Part shown: one piece after another, positions 33,932-46,124 of the stretch
Layout of the letters: every line of letters begins with the position of its first letter
Position numbering within the stretch: position 1 is the stretch's first letter
NCBI GenBank assembly: GCA_000320605.2
Contig: KB445794.1
Location: 1,708,033-1,772,032, forward strand
Direction of reading: 5' to 3'
Length of the DNA stretch: 64,000 nucleotides
DNA from: Gelatoporia subvermispora B
Lineage: Eukaryota; Basidiomycota; Agaricomycetes; Polyporales; Gelatoporiaceae
The notes under the pieces: generated by a model
The model's database searches: none
What the model was told of the DNA's origin: nothing
What the model saw: only the letters and a program-made list of their open reading frames with translations
Made by a program: the position numbers and the translations under genes

Positions 33932-35553
33932 TATCCGACCGACCGCGGCGCCACATCATCCTCGTCATCTGGTGGTGGCTGGTTGACTCCGCTGCTCAGC
34001 ATCTTTGCGACGACTAGATCCTCAGATGCTCGCGGGCCACTACAGTACAACCCAGAATGATGAGCTAGCACATATAAGAGCCAACGAATGACTCACAGAA
34101 CCGCCTTCACAGCATCGCGCATGACCAGATTGCTCGGGATCTCCAGCTTCTCCACTCCTGGGATCCCATCCGCCCGCGTCGGACCGATATTCAGGAGCAG
34201 CACTGGTTTCTTCAGCTCGAGTGCGTGCCGGAGGAGTCTGACACTCGTCAGTCTTCGCGCACAGTGCGACACCCATCAAAACGTCTCTACCTGAATGCAG
34301 AGAACGTGGCTAGCGTCGTTCCTAGCAGGAATAGCCGATCGCACTCCTCGACATCACGGAATCTGTGCAATGATCTAAGAGCCGCTGGCAGCGCGAAGCA
34401 GATGGGGCACGTACGATCGGTCCTTGATCTCCTGTGAGATTGACTCGCCGAAGAAGATAACGTCGGGCTTGTGCTGAATGTATTTATGAGAGAATGTCAG
34501 GGATGCAACGAGATGCAAGCTTACCACTGAGTTCCGACGACCCTCTTCCAGACACGAAGGACAGTCCGGAACGATGAATGTGTCGAATTCGACGCCCTCT
34601 AACACAACCTACACCATCGCATGTCTGAGCGAATAACAGAGACGTTGCCGAGAGTTACTTACGTCACCGTCAGGATTCGTCCGCGGTTTCTTGCCTGTGA
34701 GCTCGAGCTCGTCTGTGAAGGCCTTCCACTGGGGATTCGATGCGGATAGCATGTCCTGGAAGATCCCTCTGTCTGTGACATGCCCGAATTTACAGTTTAC
34801 TTTCTGGTAAACGAGACGAGGTTAGCTGCCAGTTACACCAATGTATGCCGAAATCTGATTCTGCCACATACGTGAAGCGTGCCATGCAGCTGCAATATTC
34901 GCTCTTGCATCCGGGACTGGTCCCAGACATGCGCTAGCGCTTTGTGGTGAAGGCCGTCGACATTCTGCGTGACGAGACTTGGAATGACACCCGTGTGTTG
35001 GAGCGCAGCGAGTGCATAGTGGGTCGTGTTCGGAAGAGCGTCTCGGACAGGCGGATACCCGAGGTACGAGCGTAGCCTGGAAGACATGTCACCTCCCCTT
35101 CAGTCGGGAATAGAGTCTCCCCATACCAGTATCGTTTTCTGGAAGCGTATCAGGTTTGTGTAGAGCGGAGGCTTGAGACGGGAACGTACCTATATGCGAC
35201 CCCCTTTGCGGTCTCATCCATCAGCTCATGGTACTAGACGCTGGACGTCAACCTCAGTCCCAGATGCCTTCACGTAGGCAGTACCTACAAATATTGGTCT
35301 AGAGAATTAAGCATACAGTAGACAGTGCGGTTGCAGTACGGACACACCTATAGTTCGGGTTGAGATACCGTCCCTTCGCCCCGCGGTACGCCCTGATGCC
35401 GGAGTCGACGCTCACGCCCGCCCCAGTGATCAAGGCGACGTTCCCCGGTGCCAGGAAGTTCGCGACACGCTCGACGGCAGCGGCGGGCGCGACGTGCGCA
35501 GCGGCCGCCTCGCGGAGCAGCGCGGCGGGGATGGTGGGGACGGAGACTCGCAT
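33932..35553 (-). CDS. Sirtuin (class II, SIRT4-like NAD-dependent deacylase)
   Basis: Several reverse-strand exons give a sirtuin core. Visible are VALITGAGVSVDSGIRAYRG (NAD-binding GAGxS..GIxxYR), YWARSYLGYPPVRDA, SLVTQNVDGLHHKA (TQNxDGLH with the catalytic His in ILQLHGTLH), PDVIFFGESI and KKPVLLLNIGPTRADG. The YW..S..G.P spacing is that of class II mitochondrial SIRT4-type enzymes. The structural zinc site is unusual: the second pair is CPSC, but the first reads NCKFGH rather than CxxC. The start MRVSVPTIPAALL is near the divergent PEX7 gene. The C-terminal tail is acidic. Activity may be deacylase, lipoamidase or ADP-ribosylation; the sequence does not decide. Confidence 0.85.
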
Positions 35554-35607
35554 ACCAGGACAGGCGCGCCGGCGGCATCGAATGCCTCTTGTGCACTGAC
35601 GACCACG
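35554..35607. promoter_or_regulatory. 54-bp divergent promoter between sirtuin and PEX7
   Basis: The two start codons face away from each other with only 54 bases between. Both transcripts must therefore begin in this gap or inside the opposite gene. No TATA box is seen. Confidence 0.5.
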
Positions 35608-36895
35608 ATGAACCGGCCGCCCGCGCCCCCAGCGGTCCTGCAGACTCCAGGCTTCGCGCACTACGCCGCGGCGTGGTCGCCCTTCCACAACACCCGCCTC
35701 GCCGTCGCGAGCTCGGCGAACTTTGGGCTCGTGGGGAATGGACGGCTCCACCTCGCGGCGGTTGGGGCGGGCCCGGGGGGCATGCCTGCGCTGTCGCTGG
35801 ACAAGTAGTGAGTAGTGTTTGGAGAGTGTTCTGTGGGCGCGAGATGCTTATGGGTGTGGGTGCAGCTATGAGACGCAGGACGGCCTGTACGACCTGGCGT
35901 GGTCGGAGATCCACGAGAACCAGCTGGTGACCGCCTCGGGCGACGGCTCGCTGCGGTTGTGGGATATCATGCTCAATGTCAGCCTTGTTCTGCCCATTGT
36001 GTCCTGCATCCTTAGTTCAACGCGTCTCAAGCGCACTTAGGACCTGCCGATCCGTGCCTGGCACGAGCACACGCGCGAGGTGTTCTCCGTCGACTGGTCG
36101 AATATCCAGAAGGACGTCTTCATCTCGTCGTCGTGGGATGGCACTATAAAGCTCGTACGTTGCTCTGTATATGATACACTTTATGAAGTCTGAGCGTGCG
36201 GCAGTGGTCTCCGGAAAGGCCGCGTTCCATTACCACGCTACAAGCACACTCCGCATGCGTATACCAAGCCCTCTTTTCGCCGCACCAGCCAGACGTGGTC
36301 GCAACCTGTTCTACAGATGGCACCGTGAAGATATTCGATCTCCGCTCGCCTTCCTACGTTCCCCCCGGACCGAATGTAAATAACTTCACCAACCCCATGG
36401 CGGCAGCGGCCCTCACCGTTCCCGCGTCCGGAACGGAGATCCTGTCGATAGATTGGAACAAGTACCGTCCATGGCTAATCGCCAGCGCAGGCGTGGACAA
36501 GGCAGTCAAAGTTTGGGACTGTCGAATGGTCAAGATCGGCCCAGACGCCGCGCAAACACCTGCAGTGGGTGGGATCTGCGAGACGCAGTTCGTCGGACAT
36601 GAGTACGCCGTGCGCAAGATTCAATGGAGCCCACACCGGGCCGACCTCCTTGCTAGCGCAAGCTATGATATGACTTGTAGAGTGTGGGTGCTGCGTCTTC
36701 CCGTGCTTGCTTCTTCCCGCTAACCTTCCGACCAGATGGACGACAAACCAAACGCCAAGCGGGACACACCTGCTATATATCCACGACCCGCACACGGAGT
36801 TTGTGATGGGGTGCTCGTGGTCCCTGTATGACGAAGGATTTCTCGCAAGTTGCGGATGGGACTGCCAGCTGAACGTCTTCCGTCCGATGGTGTAG
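35608..36895 (+). CDS. PEX7: Peroxin 7, PTS2 import receptor (WD40)
   Basis: PEX7 binds the N-terminal PTS2 signal of peroxisomal matrix proteins in the cytosol and brings them to the import complex. The protein, in five or more exons, has about 340 residues and six to seven WD repeats, the normal size. It starts [20 protein letters not shown]. Characteristic blocks are [20 protein letters not shown], the [14 protein letters not shown] segment, [21 protein letters not shown] repeats and [17 protein letters not shown], very close to known PEX7 ends. Introns are 50-65 nt. The start lies 54 bases from that of the sirtuin on the other strand. Confidence 0.9.
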
Positions 36896-38250
36896 ACTGG
36901 TCAGAAGCGTCGAATGGAATGTAATATATCACCATCTACACAGCATCGCTCACGAGCCTCGGAAGCAAGGTAGAAGATTATATACCGAAGACCCGCCATC
37001 CCGCAGCAAAGTCCGTGCAAAAATATCGCAAGACGAAGCGTCGGCCTGCGGCATCTCCTAGACTCCTATTGCCAACTGAGCTCGGGTAAGATAGCCGTAC
37101 ACAGGCATTTAGGGTCGGGTCATGTCGTCACCTCTGCGATGCTCATGCACTGTCACTCGCGGCGTATCTGTCCCGAGATGGATCTGGCACCTCTACGGAG
37201 TTGCCGTGGCGACCGAGATGAACATCTTCGATCAGGGACGGTGAACAGTGTATATTGATTACAGCAGAGGCGTTGCACATTGTTGCAATCACCACAGCGT
37301 CCGCGCGAGCGAGTTATGATACTTGCGACATGCAGCTGAATAGTTTTGAAAGCTGAGCGCATGTTCCGCTGCGCGGAGATGTTCGCGTTCTCTGGAGATA
37401 TCACCGGGAGCAAATCACGACATGACCATCTACCCGTGTTATGCACGCGCGAAATGTATCAAGGATTCGCGGAAACGTGCGGTCGCCGACATTCTCTCAT
37501 TGGCTCGTCCAGACGCGGGTGCACTCCGAACAGACTTCCCAACGAGTGCTCCAAGTTCGGCCCCTGAAATAATCAGGCGATGGACTTTCGGCAGCTGATG
37601 AGAACAAAGGCGCAAGATGTACAAGGTAGTAGAAATGCTGAAAGCTCGAGTGCTCTGCAGCGTCGCAGGTATAGATTAGCAGAGAAGTAGCTTTGTAAGA
37701 GGACAAGCAAAAAAGGACGGCAGACAGGTTGCTTGAACCTGGACGGGATCAATCAGCCCCTTGCAGTTGCCATTGCAAGATCGCAGCCGCGGCGGCGCAA
37801 CAAGTGCGCGACAACATGTGCCTTCCGGGCCTGGCGCCAAAATTGATTCCGCGTGGTCTTGGTTTGTTGTCTTTGTGGCTGCACGCACCTGCATGCAGGC
37901 GTCCCAACGTCGGGTCAACGCAGGGAAACGGACGTCGAAGATTTGGACCGCAACCGGGCTAAAGAAAAGGATTAAAAGGTTGTATAGTGGACAGCAAAGG
38001 AGGACAATGGGATGAAGCGATGCGTGAGAAGGGCGACAGACAACCTTTATCCGGGTGTTGCGGGCGGCTGCTCGGAGGCGGCTCGTTGTCGGCAAGGAGC
38101 GCAGCTTTTCAAGAAAACGTGTTCATGGTGGCCACAACGCCCTCTTCATAAGCCTAGGCTCGCCCGCATCTCTTCTTACCTCCACCCTCGTCTCTCCTTA
38201 TAACATACCCTTTCTTTTCTCTCGTTCATCTCGTCTCGCTGTCGCTCACG
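36896..38250. other. Intergenic region upstream of GH16 gene
   Basis: No supported gene. The last 100 bases before the GH16 ATG are CT-rich and include TTATAACATACC near 38198, a possible TATA element. Confidence 0.4.
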
Positions 38251-39744
38251 ATGCACTCCGCCCTCTCCGCTCTCGTCCTCTCCCTCCCGCTCGCTGCGCT
38301 CGCCCGTGTCCATGCCGACAGCGCTCTTCACCGCCGTCACACCGCTATCGCGCACAGCCGTCGCAATGCTTACCAGCTCACCGATCACTTCCAGGGCCAG
38401 TCTTTCTTCGAGTGCGTACTCTGCACCCCCCAGCGCGCTCCGCCGACCTGACACTCCGTGATGCAGCGACTGGGAGTTCTTCAACCAGGCGGACCCCACT
38501 GGTGGCTATGTGAACTTCCTCGACCAGCAGGCTGCGAGCCAGGCCGGACTTGCATACGTGCAGAGTGACAACACCACTGTCCTTGCTGTAGACGACACGA
38601 CTCAGCTCTCCGTCGGCCAGAACCGCAACTCGTGAGTACTATCTCGGTTTTATTGGCATGTGGGCCACAGGATCTTGGTGTCGTTGAGGTCGGGTTTGGG
38701 AAGCGGGCGACCGCGGTGCGGGTGGTCGCGAGCATCGCGACGGTTGCGGCTGTAACATCGCGGAAGGCGCGTCGGAGATCGAATCAGCTATCCGCGATCC
38801 CGACGGGTCGCATCTTCGGCGCGGCGCGATGTGGGCGGTCCCGCCCTCACGCCCGACATGCGTGCCCGAATTCGCCGCCAAGTGTATTATTCGCGAGCGC
38901 AAGCTGGAAAGGACGTTAGGCCCGGATTAAATCGAACTATGTGAACTGACCGGGATTCGCTACAGTGTGCGCATCTCCTCGAAGAAGTCATGGAATGGCG
39001 GTCTGTTCATCGCCGATTTCTTCGCCATGCCTCATGGCTGCAGCGTGTGGCCTGCCTTCTGGATGGTCAGCTCGACTGCGGAGTGGCCCAACGGTGGTGA
39101 GATTGACATCATTGGTGAGCTCCCATGCATCTCTACGTATGATTTCGGCTCACTTCCGCACAGAGGGTGTCAACAACAACCAGGGAAACCAGATCACACT
39201 GCACTCGGGCGCCGACTGCCTGCTCAACAGCACGATTCAGACGCTCAACTCGAGCATCACGAACATCCACTGCGCGAGCTCCCCCGGGGACGACCCGGGC
39301 TGCTCGTACGGGCTCACGGACCCGCGCACGTTCGGGCACGAGTTCAACATGCAGGCGGGCGGCGTGTACGCGCTCGAGTGGCAGGACTCTGGCATGACCT
39401 TCTGGTTCTTCTCGCGCGACGACATCCCCTGCGACATCACCGACGGCGCCCCCGACCCCACGTCCTGGGGCACCCCCGTCGCCGTCTTTCCGAACACCGG
39501 GTGCGACATGGCCTCCCACTTCTTCAACCAGTCGCTCGTGATCGACACCACCCTCTGCGGTGACTGGGCCGGCCCGGCCTACACCGGCTCAGGCTGCCCC
39601 GGCACCTGCCAGGAGGCCGTCGCTGACCCGACCAACTTCAGTGGTACGTCTCCTCCCGCCTGTGCCTTGAGCGCGAAAACTGACTTTGTATACGCATCTC
39701 CAGTCGCCAAGTGGATGATCAACTACATTTCCGTATACCAGTAG
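38251..39744 (+). CDS. Secreted GH16 endo-beta-1,3(4)-glucanase
   Basis: A glycoside hydrolase family 16 protein in about six exons, some 360 residues. The signal peptide is MHSALSALVLSLPLAALARV. The fold is marked by FFNQADPTGGYVNFLD, ISSKKSWNGGLFIADFFAMP, GCSVWPAFWMV and the catalytic motif GGEIDIIEGV, with the first Glu as nucleophile and the last as acid/base. A phase-1 intron splits the codon of that second Glu. The third intron (38632-38965) is 334 nt, long for this organism. Later Cys-rich parts (GCPGTCQEAVADP) and VAKWMINYISVYQ close the domain. This subfamily acts on laminarin-type or cell-wall beta-glucans; substrate choice is not shown by sequence. Confidence 0.9.
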
Positions 39745-40450
39745 ACGCATCCGACACGCACGCATCGCACATGGCCGATGCCACGACTAGACGTGACGAG
39801 ACACGCAACACTCACCATCGGTGGATACCACAATACCTTCTTGCAACGTCGGAGGCCCTCCAGGGCAGCGCCCCGGGGCCGCGTTGATGTCATGCTTTTC
39901 GGGGTCTCGGGGACTGCGTCCGCGAGTCAGTTATCATTATTGTTGCATAGCATGATGTGCATGGAATATACTTGTTGAGTTCCTTGGGTGGCCTGCAAAC
40001 TATCGATATTGAGGTTTTCTTGCGGGACGTTAGTTGTACTGGTGAATGACCGAACTGCTCTTGCTCCTGCTCTCATTATATGCCAGAAAACGAGCGCTGG
40101 AGGACCTATAAGCGGCTGGCTGGGCTACACGGTCTTTCCTACGTTCATGCATTTGTACACTCGTACACTGAAAGAGGATGTACAAATTCACGTAGCTGGC
40201 TGACTGCTGTAGCTACCACCTTGGACAGCCGTCTGCCGCTACGTCCCACTATACTCCATTCAGCCGTGCCGGACTCACAGCCTACCGCCCAGCCGCCGCA
40301 GCAAGGCGGTTCTGGCAGATGTGCTAGGTCACAGGCTCCCAGGCGACTGATAACAGTCTTCAAGGCGCTGAGCACTAGTGCCTTCCGTGCATAAAGGCAG
40401 CAACTAGGCACCTTGCGCCTGCGTATCTCTGCCCTTGCCAGCTAGCGAGA
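39745..40450. other. Intergenic region before the GRDP-like pair
   Basis: Nothing recognised. A TATA-like TATAAAG occurs near 40392, close before the next ATG. Confidence 0.4.
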
Positions 40451-42942
40451 ATGGCCGTGAAGGACGCTCAACTCGCTGCCGACAAAGCAACAACGACTCT
40501 TGATGCGGAGGAGGCTCCCCCGCCCGCGTATTCGGCTGTCCCAGAGTCAAGAATCGGACCGGTCACTCTCACGAAGCCTCTGGTGGAAATCGAGCAGCTG
40601 AAGGCGCACCTGGCGCTGCTGAAGGCCTTTCACGAACTTCGGGAGTCTGTGAAACCGCTGGACGCGCCGTGGCTCCCGGAGCTGGCGCAGTCGCTGGGAG
40701 CCCCCAAGAGATGGGCCTGGTTCGTCGAAATCGCGGTCGAACGGTGAGTTGCGCCGTGAACGGACAGCATTGGGGCCATGGATTTGGGGATGGTGATTAC
40801 GGCTGGGTGGTCGGGATCGCGTTCGAGTCCTTGTAGTGGGGTCTGTTGTATATGCAAATGTGTGCTGAGCGATCATCGATATATGCTGATATGGTGCCCA
40901 GCTTCCAGCGTTGGCTCACAGCCGTTCCCGTGGAATCACCAGTCGAAGCATGGACGGAGAAGGACGTTCCCCCGACAGATGTTCTGATGGTCTGGCACGC
41001 ATATATGCTGAACCCTAGGTATGAGTTCATCGCAGCTGTGAATGTCATTGTATATATGCGATGCTGAGAGGTGGTGCCTAGGTGGTATGCCGAAGATTGT
41101 GAGCGGCTCCCGCTGGCACGCAAATTGAAGGCCTTGGACGGTCAATTCGACCGTGCCATGGTGAGTTTCTTCCCCTAAGCCCACGAGAAACGTTTCTCAT
41201 CTGTCACGTAGACAATGTTCCTTGGCAGCACCTCGCCGCGTGAACCCTCCAAGAAACGCGTGGAACGGTGGATTGCGCTGACTAGCCTGCCATTCGACCC
41301 GTTCGAGGCAGCGAAGCGCATGGATAGCAGGGAAGTGCAGTGTCCAATGTGCCAAGCATCAATTCGCGTGCGTAAGTAACGATTTCATCGGATGGACTTG
41401 TTTCTATCGACTGACAAAATCCGTAGCATATATCGACCCCTTTGCTATCGACTACACACCTGGCTCTATCGCTGTTGCGTGCAAGAAGTGCAAGCTTGAA
41501 ATTACGAAAGAACGACTGGGTCTTGGCAGGTTCGCGGCGGATGTTGCGAAAGGCTTGGTTGAGACGGAGGCCGGAAACGCCGACGCAAGCCGCGATACCT
41601 ATCTCGCGTTAGTGAAACGCATCCCGTGTCGAGACATTCATTAACCGATAATTCTGCAGTGGAACGCTACTCTCTAGGACAGGTAAATTAGATAGCCTTT
41701 ATGCGTCCGAAGTGAAGAAACGGATTTTGGATGCGGAGCCTTTCAAGTGCTCTGTCGCCACAGCAAGCCAGGACAAACCGCGGCTACTGTCCCTTCGTCG
41801 CCTCAGCACTTCTCGTTCTCGTCCGTCCCCGGACGTGACATGGGCCCGAGATATCCAGATGCGGCTGGGCCATTCAAGGAAAAATGCTCAGGATGCTGTG
41901 AGGTCGGCTCTGGGGCCGGAGGAAGATCGAGTGTGCGTGTCCAGGGTGTCCGTTATATTGTCGATCTAACTTCACGGCGTCTCTCAGGACGACGAGAATC
42001 ATGAGTGCCTATAAGCATGACCGACCTTTTTCTATCGATTTGGCTGCGGCGGTACGGTCCTCTTTGACCTGTTGATCATCTTCGCTGATCACATATCATT
42101 TTCAGGTCGTGCGTCAAGGTTCTTTCGTTCAGAAGATGACCGAACTAGGTTGGACATCGCCCAAACATTTCAGCGGAGACAATGAGTCCGTCTTAAGTCG
42201 CGCCATGGCCAGATACTGCGGGTATGCGCATCGTTTACTGGCCTTGTACATTTTTAACTCGTATTTCTAGTTTCCTGGATCTGATGCATGCTCACCCAAC
42301 ATCGTTCTTTGTCCCGACCTTGGATATCGATTTGGTTTGGCACACGCACCAACTTCTTGGCGAACAATATAAGCGTGATTGTGTCACTTACGTTGGACGA
42401 CTCGTTGACCAGTACGTTTTTATGCACCTGCATGTCAATCCGATTCCCTTATCAGAAATCAGTGACGATACCGTGGACGAAGGCCGTCTATCTCATTCTT
42501 TGGGGAGGACATGCGAAGTTTGGCAGGTGAGTCCATAACACCGTCCTGTATGATATTTCCGATATCGACACAGCCCAGGAGCGATTCGGTCATTCCTACC
42601 AGGAATGCGCACATGGCCGAGACTCTGACATGCAGAAGACCGTCAAGCGCGATGCGTCTAGTCAGAAATCGACCTCATACTATGGCCAGCGCGACCTCAG
42701 CGACGGGTCTGGCTCCGTAGGCTCGACGATCGATGATAGCGACGACGCTGGCGGTGATGATGTCGCTGTGGTGACAGTCATTGTGAGCTCAATATGTCAT
42801 TCTCGAATTGCCTTCCTGACATGACATGTGGATGCAGGCATCAACCGCCTGCGATGGATCGGATGCTCCAGCAGGCTGCAATGGAGGGTGTGGTGGAGGA
42901 TGTGGCGGTGGATGTGGCGGTGGTGGATGCAGCTCCGAATAG
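40451..42942 (+). CDS. GRDP-like (DUF1399) protein with Cys/Gly-rich tail, copy A
   Basis: About ten exons join into a protein of roughly 600 residues of the fungal glycine-rich domain-containing family (GRDP-like). Repeated family motifs are VEIEQLKAHLALLKAF, TDVLMVWHAYMLNPRWYAED, LPFDPFEAAKR, VQCPMCQASI (CxxC), ACKKCKLEITKERLGLGRF, and later TSFFVPTLDIDLVWHTHQLL with ERFGHSYQEC. The last exon encodes a short tail of CGGG units (NGGCGGGCGGGCGGGGCSSE). In plants, relatives act in osmotic stress and development; in fungi no role is established. All introns are GT-AG and the frame is intact throughout. A tandem paralog follows at 43.6 kb. Confidence 0.8.
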
Positions 42943-43601
42943 ACTGTGGGCATTCACGGTCGTCCCGTTTCCTGACTGACCGTTATCTGTACTTTATTGT
43001 TTTTACGGGTCGAGGTTGCTGTGTCTTTTTCTACGCCACTTGTAGTATAGTGTACACTTGCGCACCGTATCGCTCAGCGCCTCAATATTGCCCCTACGAG
43101 ACACTACTTTTGGACCGTCGTTCAATTGCAGGGATTCGTCTTCATACATTCTTCAGACAGGTCTCCCAATGTACTCCTATTCTTGGCTGCACATCGACCT
43201 AGGGCAGAGCACTCAGAGAAGTCTCGGAGCGCTAATGACATGATAAACGCTGCATTTATTTGAACTGTATCCGTATCCACGAACCCGCAGTAAGGCTCTG
43301 ACATGCCGGGCCATTCGCACGCCACTACTATGAACCCGGGCATATATATGATGTGTATAACCACAGCCGACTGCGTTGAAACTGCCCCTCTGCATCTCCT
43401 TGTGAGACATCTGGCAAGTAATGTGCACAACATGTCACATATGTCCTAGACCTAATCAATGCATTATGAACTGATTCCGCAGTGAGGTGCGAGCCGTATA
43501 TGGTCAGCTCTTTCGTTTTGCCAGAGGCGGTACAACTGAGGGCCATTATACAAACCCGTCTCAGTGCCAGCTGGGCCTAGCACATCTCTATATCGACCCC
43601 C
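42943..43601. other. Intergenic region between GRDP-like genes
   Basis: Nothing recognised. Confidence 0.4.
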
Positions 43602-46106
43602 ATGATTGACAGCCCTGTGGATAGCGTGAAGGGAAGAGACAGTCTGCAGACTCCCGATATAGAAACCATACATATTCCTCCGCCAAAGATTGGTCCTCAC
43701 ACCCTATCAGAACCTATCGTCGAGATTGAACATATCAAGGCGCATCTGGCGCTTTTGGATTCTTTCCATGATCTTCGGACCTCCGTCGAGCAATATCGAC
43801 CGTCGTTAGACACGCCTGAATTTGCAAGACCTCCAGCTGGTCCGCAAAGGTGGAGCTGGTTTGCCGAGCGTGCGGTCGGACGGTAGGTAACGCAATGAAC
43901 TGTGAATGCGTGTGATAGATAACATTATACTATTCGCTCAGATTTCAACGATGGTTGACCAAGGTGTCGGTACAAGATACTCAAGAGTGGGAGGAGAAGG
44001 ATATTCCGCCACTAGATGTGTTGATGGTATGGCATGCGTATATGCTCCATCCGAGGTACGGACTAGACATTGTCTTGCACGTTTAGTACATCAACATGAG
44101 ATCAGGTGGTATGCGGAAGATTGTGAACGTCTTCCGTTATCTGGCAAACTGAAGACCCTTAACGACCAGTTCATGCGAGCAGCGGTGTGTACGGCATCCT
44201 AGCTGTGGTTATGTACAGGCTTACTCCTTCCTCAGGTCATATTGCGTCATTCCCTCCCTTCTAAACAGTCGGATACTCGAAATAAACATTGGACCACGCT
44301 TACTGGCTTGCCCTTTGACCCAATTGAAGCAGTGAAGCAGGCATATTTCGAAGAAATACAGTGTCCTATGTGCCAGGCTGTACTTAAAGCACGTAAGCGA
44401 AATCGTCATTACTTGTCTCACCATGTCAACAATGACCCTTTTTTAGCCTATAAGAATGATGCCCGTGCCTATTCGACTCGTGGCTACGCTCAAGCTAGAT
44501 TTTCGATAACGTGTACATCTTGCAATTTCGATGTTACGAAAGAACGAGTGGGTCTCAGCAGATTTATTACAGACCTCATCAAGGATACCGGCGCGAATAC
44601 TAGTAGTAATGAGACTGGATGCACATATCTAGCGTAAGTCATCCAAACACCTATGATCTATTGAGCTTAGCTGATCCTTCTGCAGTGGCACATTACTTTC
44701 CAGCAGCGGGCGATTCGATAGGGCTTTTGCTCACCGTGTGAAGAACGAGATACTGGCGTCCGCAACCTTCAAAGCTAGCGGCAGGTTGGATAGCCAAGAA
44801 ACGTCATCTCTTGGCCAAGCCGGAGGTATCCACGAAGCGCGGAACCGGGATCTTCAAGAGCAGTGCGAGTATTCCCTTGAAAAGGCTCAAACCAAACTCA
44901 AGACCGCATTGAAACCGGGCGATGCATGGATGTAAGCAAATATACGCGTTTTCGGGACATTACCTGAATCCTACACTGCAGAGCGGACAGAATCATCAGC
45001 GCATATAAGACCGACAGACCATTTTCGATTGATCTAGGAGCAGCTGTAAGCATATTCTATGCGGGTTTCTATAACAGCCACTTGACCCAGATTTACTAGA
45101 TCGTACGTCAAGGCTCTTTTACGGACAAGATGAAGGCATCAGGTTGGACGAAACGGGGCTACTTCAATAAAAAAGAACGCGAGGCCTTGCTGCGCGTTGC
45201 CGTAGCTAGATACTGCGGGTACGTTTGTCCCGATAGACTGCAGGTAGTCTCCCAATGCTCACTACATTGAACAGTTTCCTGGATATCATGTATGCTGCGC
45301 CGACGTCTTTCTTTGTCCCTACCTTAGACATCGACCTTGTCTGGCATACCCATCAACTCTGGGACAGCAATACGGGCGCGACTGCGTGTCCTATATCGGG
45401 CGCTTTTTTGACCAGTACGCCAATTCACCTATTAGACCGTTCTTGAGAAGATGGGTTAACGTAATACCTAGCAATAACACTGTGGCCAAAGAACGGTTAT
45501 CCGAGTCCTTTCAAGAGACATGCAAGGTGTGGCAGGTGAGTCCAACCGCTGCTATGTCGTATGTGACGGATTCATACTTGTTATGCTCAGGACCATTTTG
45601 GACACGCATACGAGCAGGATATTTCGTCTGCAAGGAACCAATCGTCATCCGTAAAGTCAGGACACTGGGCGAAAGACATGATGCGTGGGGGAATGTCCGC
45701 TGGGAAACGGTTATTTTCAGGGCTCAACGAGGGGATAAAATACGCACGAGTAGACTTCTCTACATCAAAGCGCGCGCGTCAGCTGAAGAATCAGGGCTAC
45801 AAGTTTGACCACTCAAGAAGAGGAGAAATCGAGTGGAATGTAGTTGGCGAGGCAGTAACTAACCTCATAGACCTAAGCGCGTCTGAAGCTGGTGGGTCTT
45901 GCAGTTGTGGTGGAGGTGGAGGTGGAGGTGGAGGTGGAGGTGGAGGTGGAGGTGGAGGTGGTAACAATTGCGGAGGCGGAGCCGATAGTAACTGCGGAGG
46001 CGGTAGTGGAGGTGGAGGTGGTAGTAATTGCGGAGGCGGAGGCGGAGTTAGTAGTTGTGGAGGTGGAGGAGGCGGCGGTAGTAGCTGTGGAGGCGGAGGA
46101 TGCTGA
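43602..46106 (+). CDS. GRDP-like (DUF1399) protein, copy B, with one frameshift
   Basis: This is the tandem paralog of the gene at 40.4-42.9 kb, with the same exon order: IVEIEHIKAHLALLDSF, LDVLMVWHAYMLHPRWYAED, LPFDPIEAVKQ, IQCPMCQAVL, TSCNFDVTKERVGLSRF, TSFFVPTLDIDLVWHTHQL. At about 45357-45361 one base is missing relative to copy A (HTHQLLGQQY expected). The frame breaks there but continues open in the next frame through YIGRFFDQ, FGHAYEQDI and EIEWNVVGEAVTNLIDL. The last exon ends in a long Gly tract, encoded by a GGTGGA repeat, with interspersed Cys. Either the gene is newly broken or the base is an assembly error in a single position. Confidence 0.75.
45908..45962 (+). repeat. GGTGGA hexanucleotide microsatellite in coding sequence
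   Basis: A tandem GGTGGA array encodes uninterrupted Gly in the tail of GRDP-like copy B. Copy A has only short CGGG units. The reverse strand is a long open poly-Pro frame and is an artefact of the repeat. Confidence 0.85.
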
Positions 46107-46124
46107 GGTTGTGAGCCTTGAAGC

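Noticed and set aside
35348..35930. Several long GC-rich frames over the sirtuin/PEX7 start region
   Set aside because: They are antisense or shifted shadows of the two real genes.
37676..38095. 139-codon reverse-strand frame upstream of the GH16 gene
   Set aside because: No splice-consistent continuation, no domain, and composition unlike neighbouring genes.
38967..39563. 198-codon frame in the GH16 gene
   Set aside because: It overlaps the true GH16 exons in another frame and crosses an intron; the true frame carries the catalytic motif.
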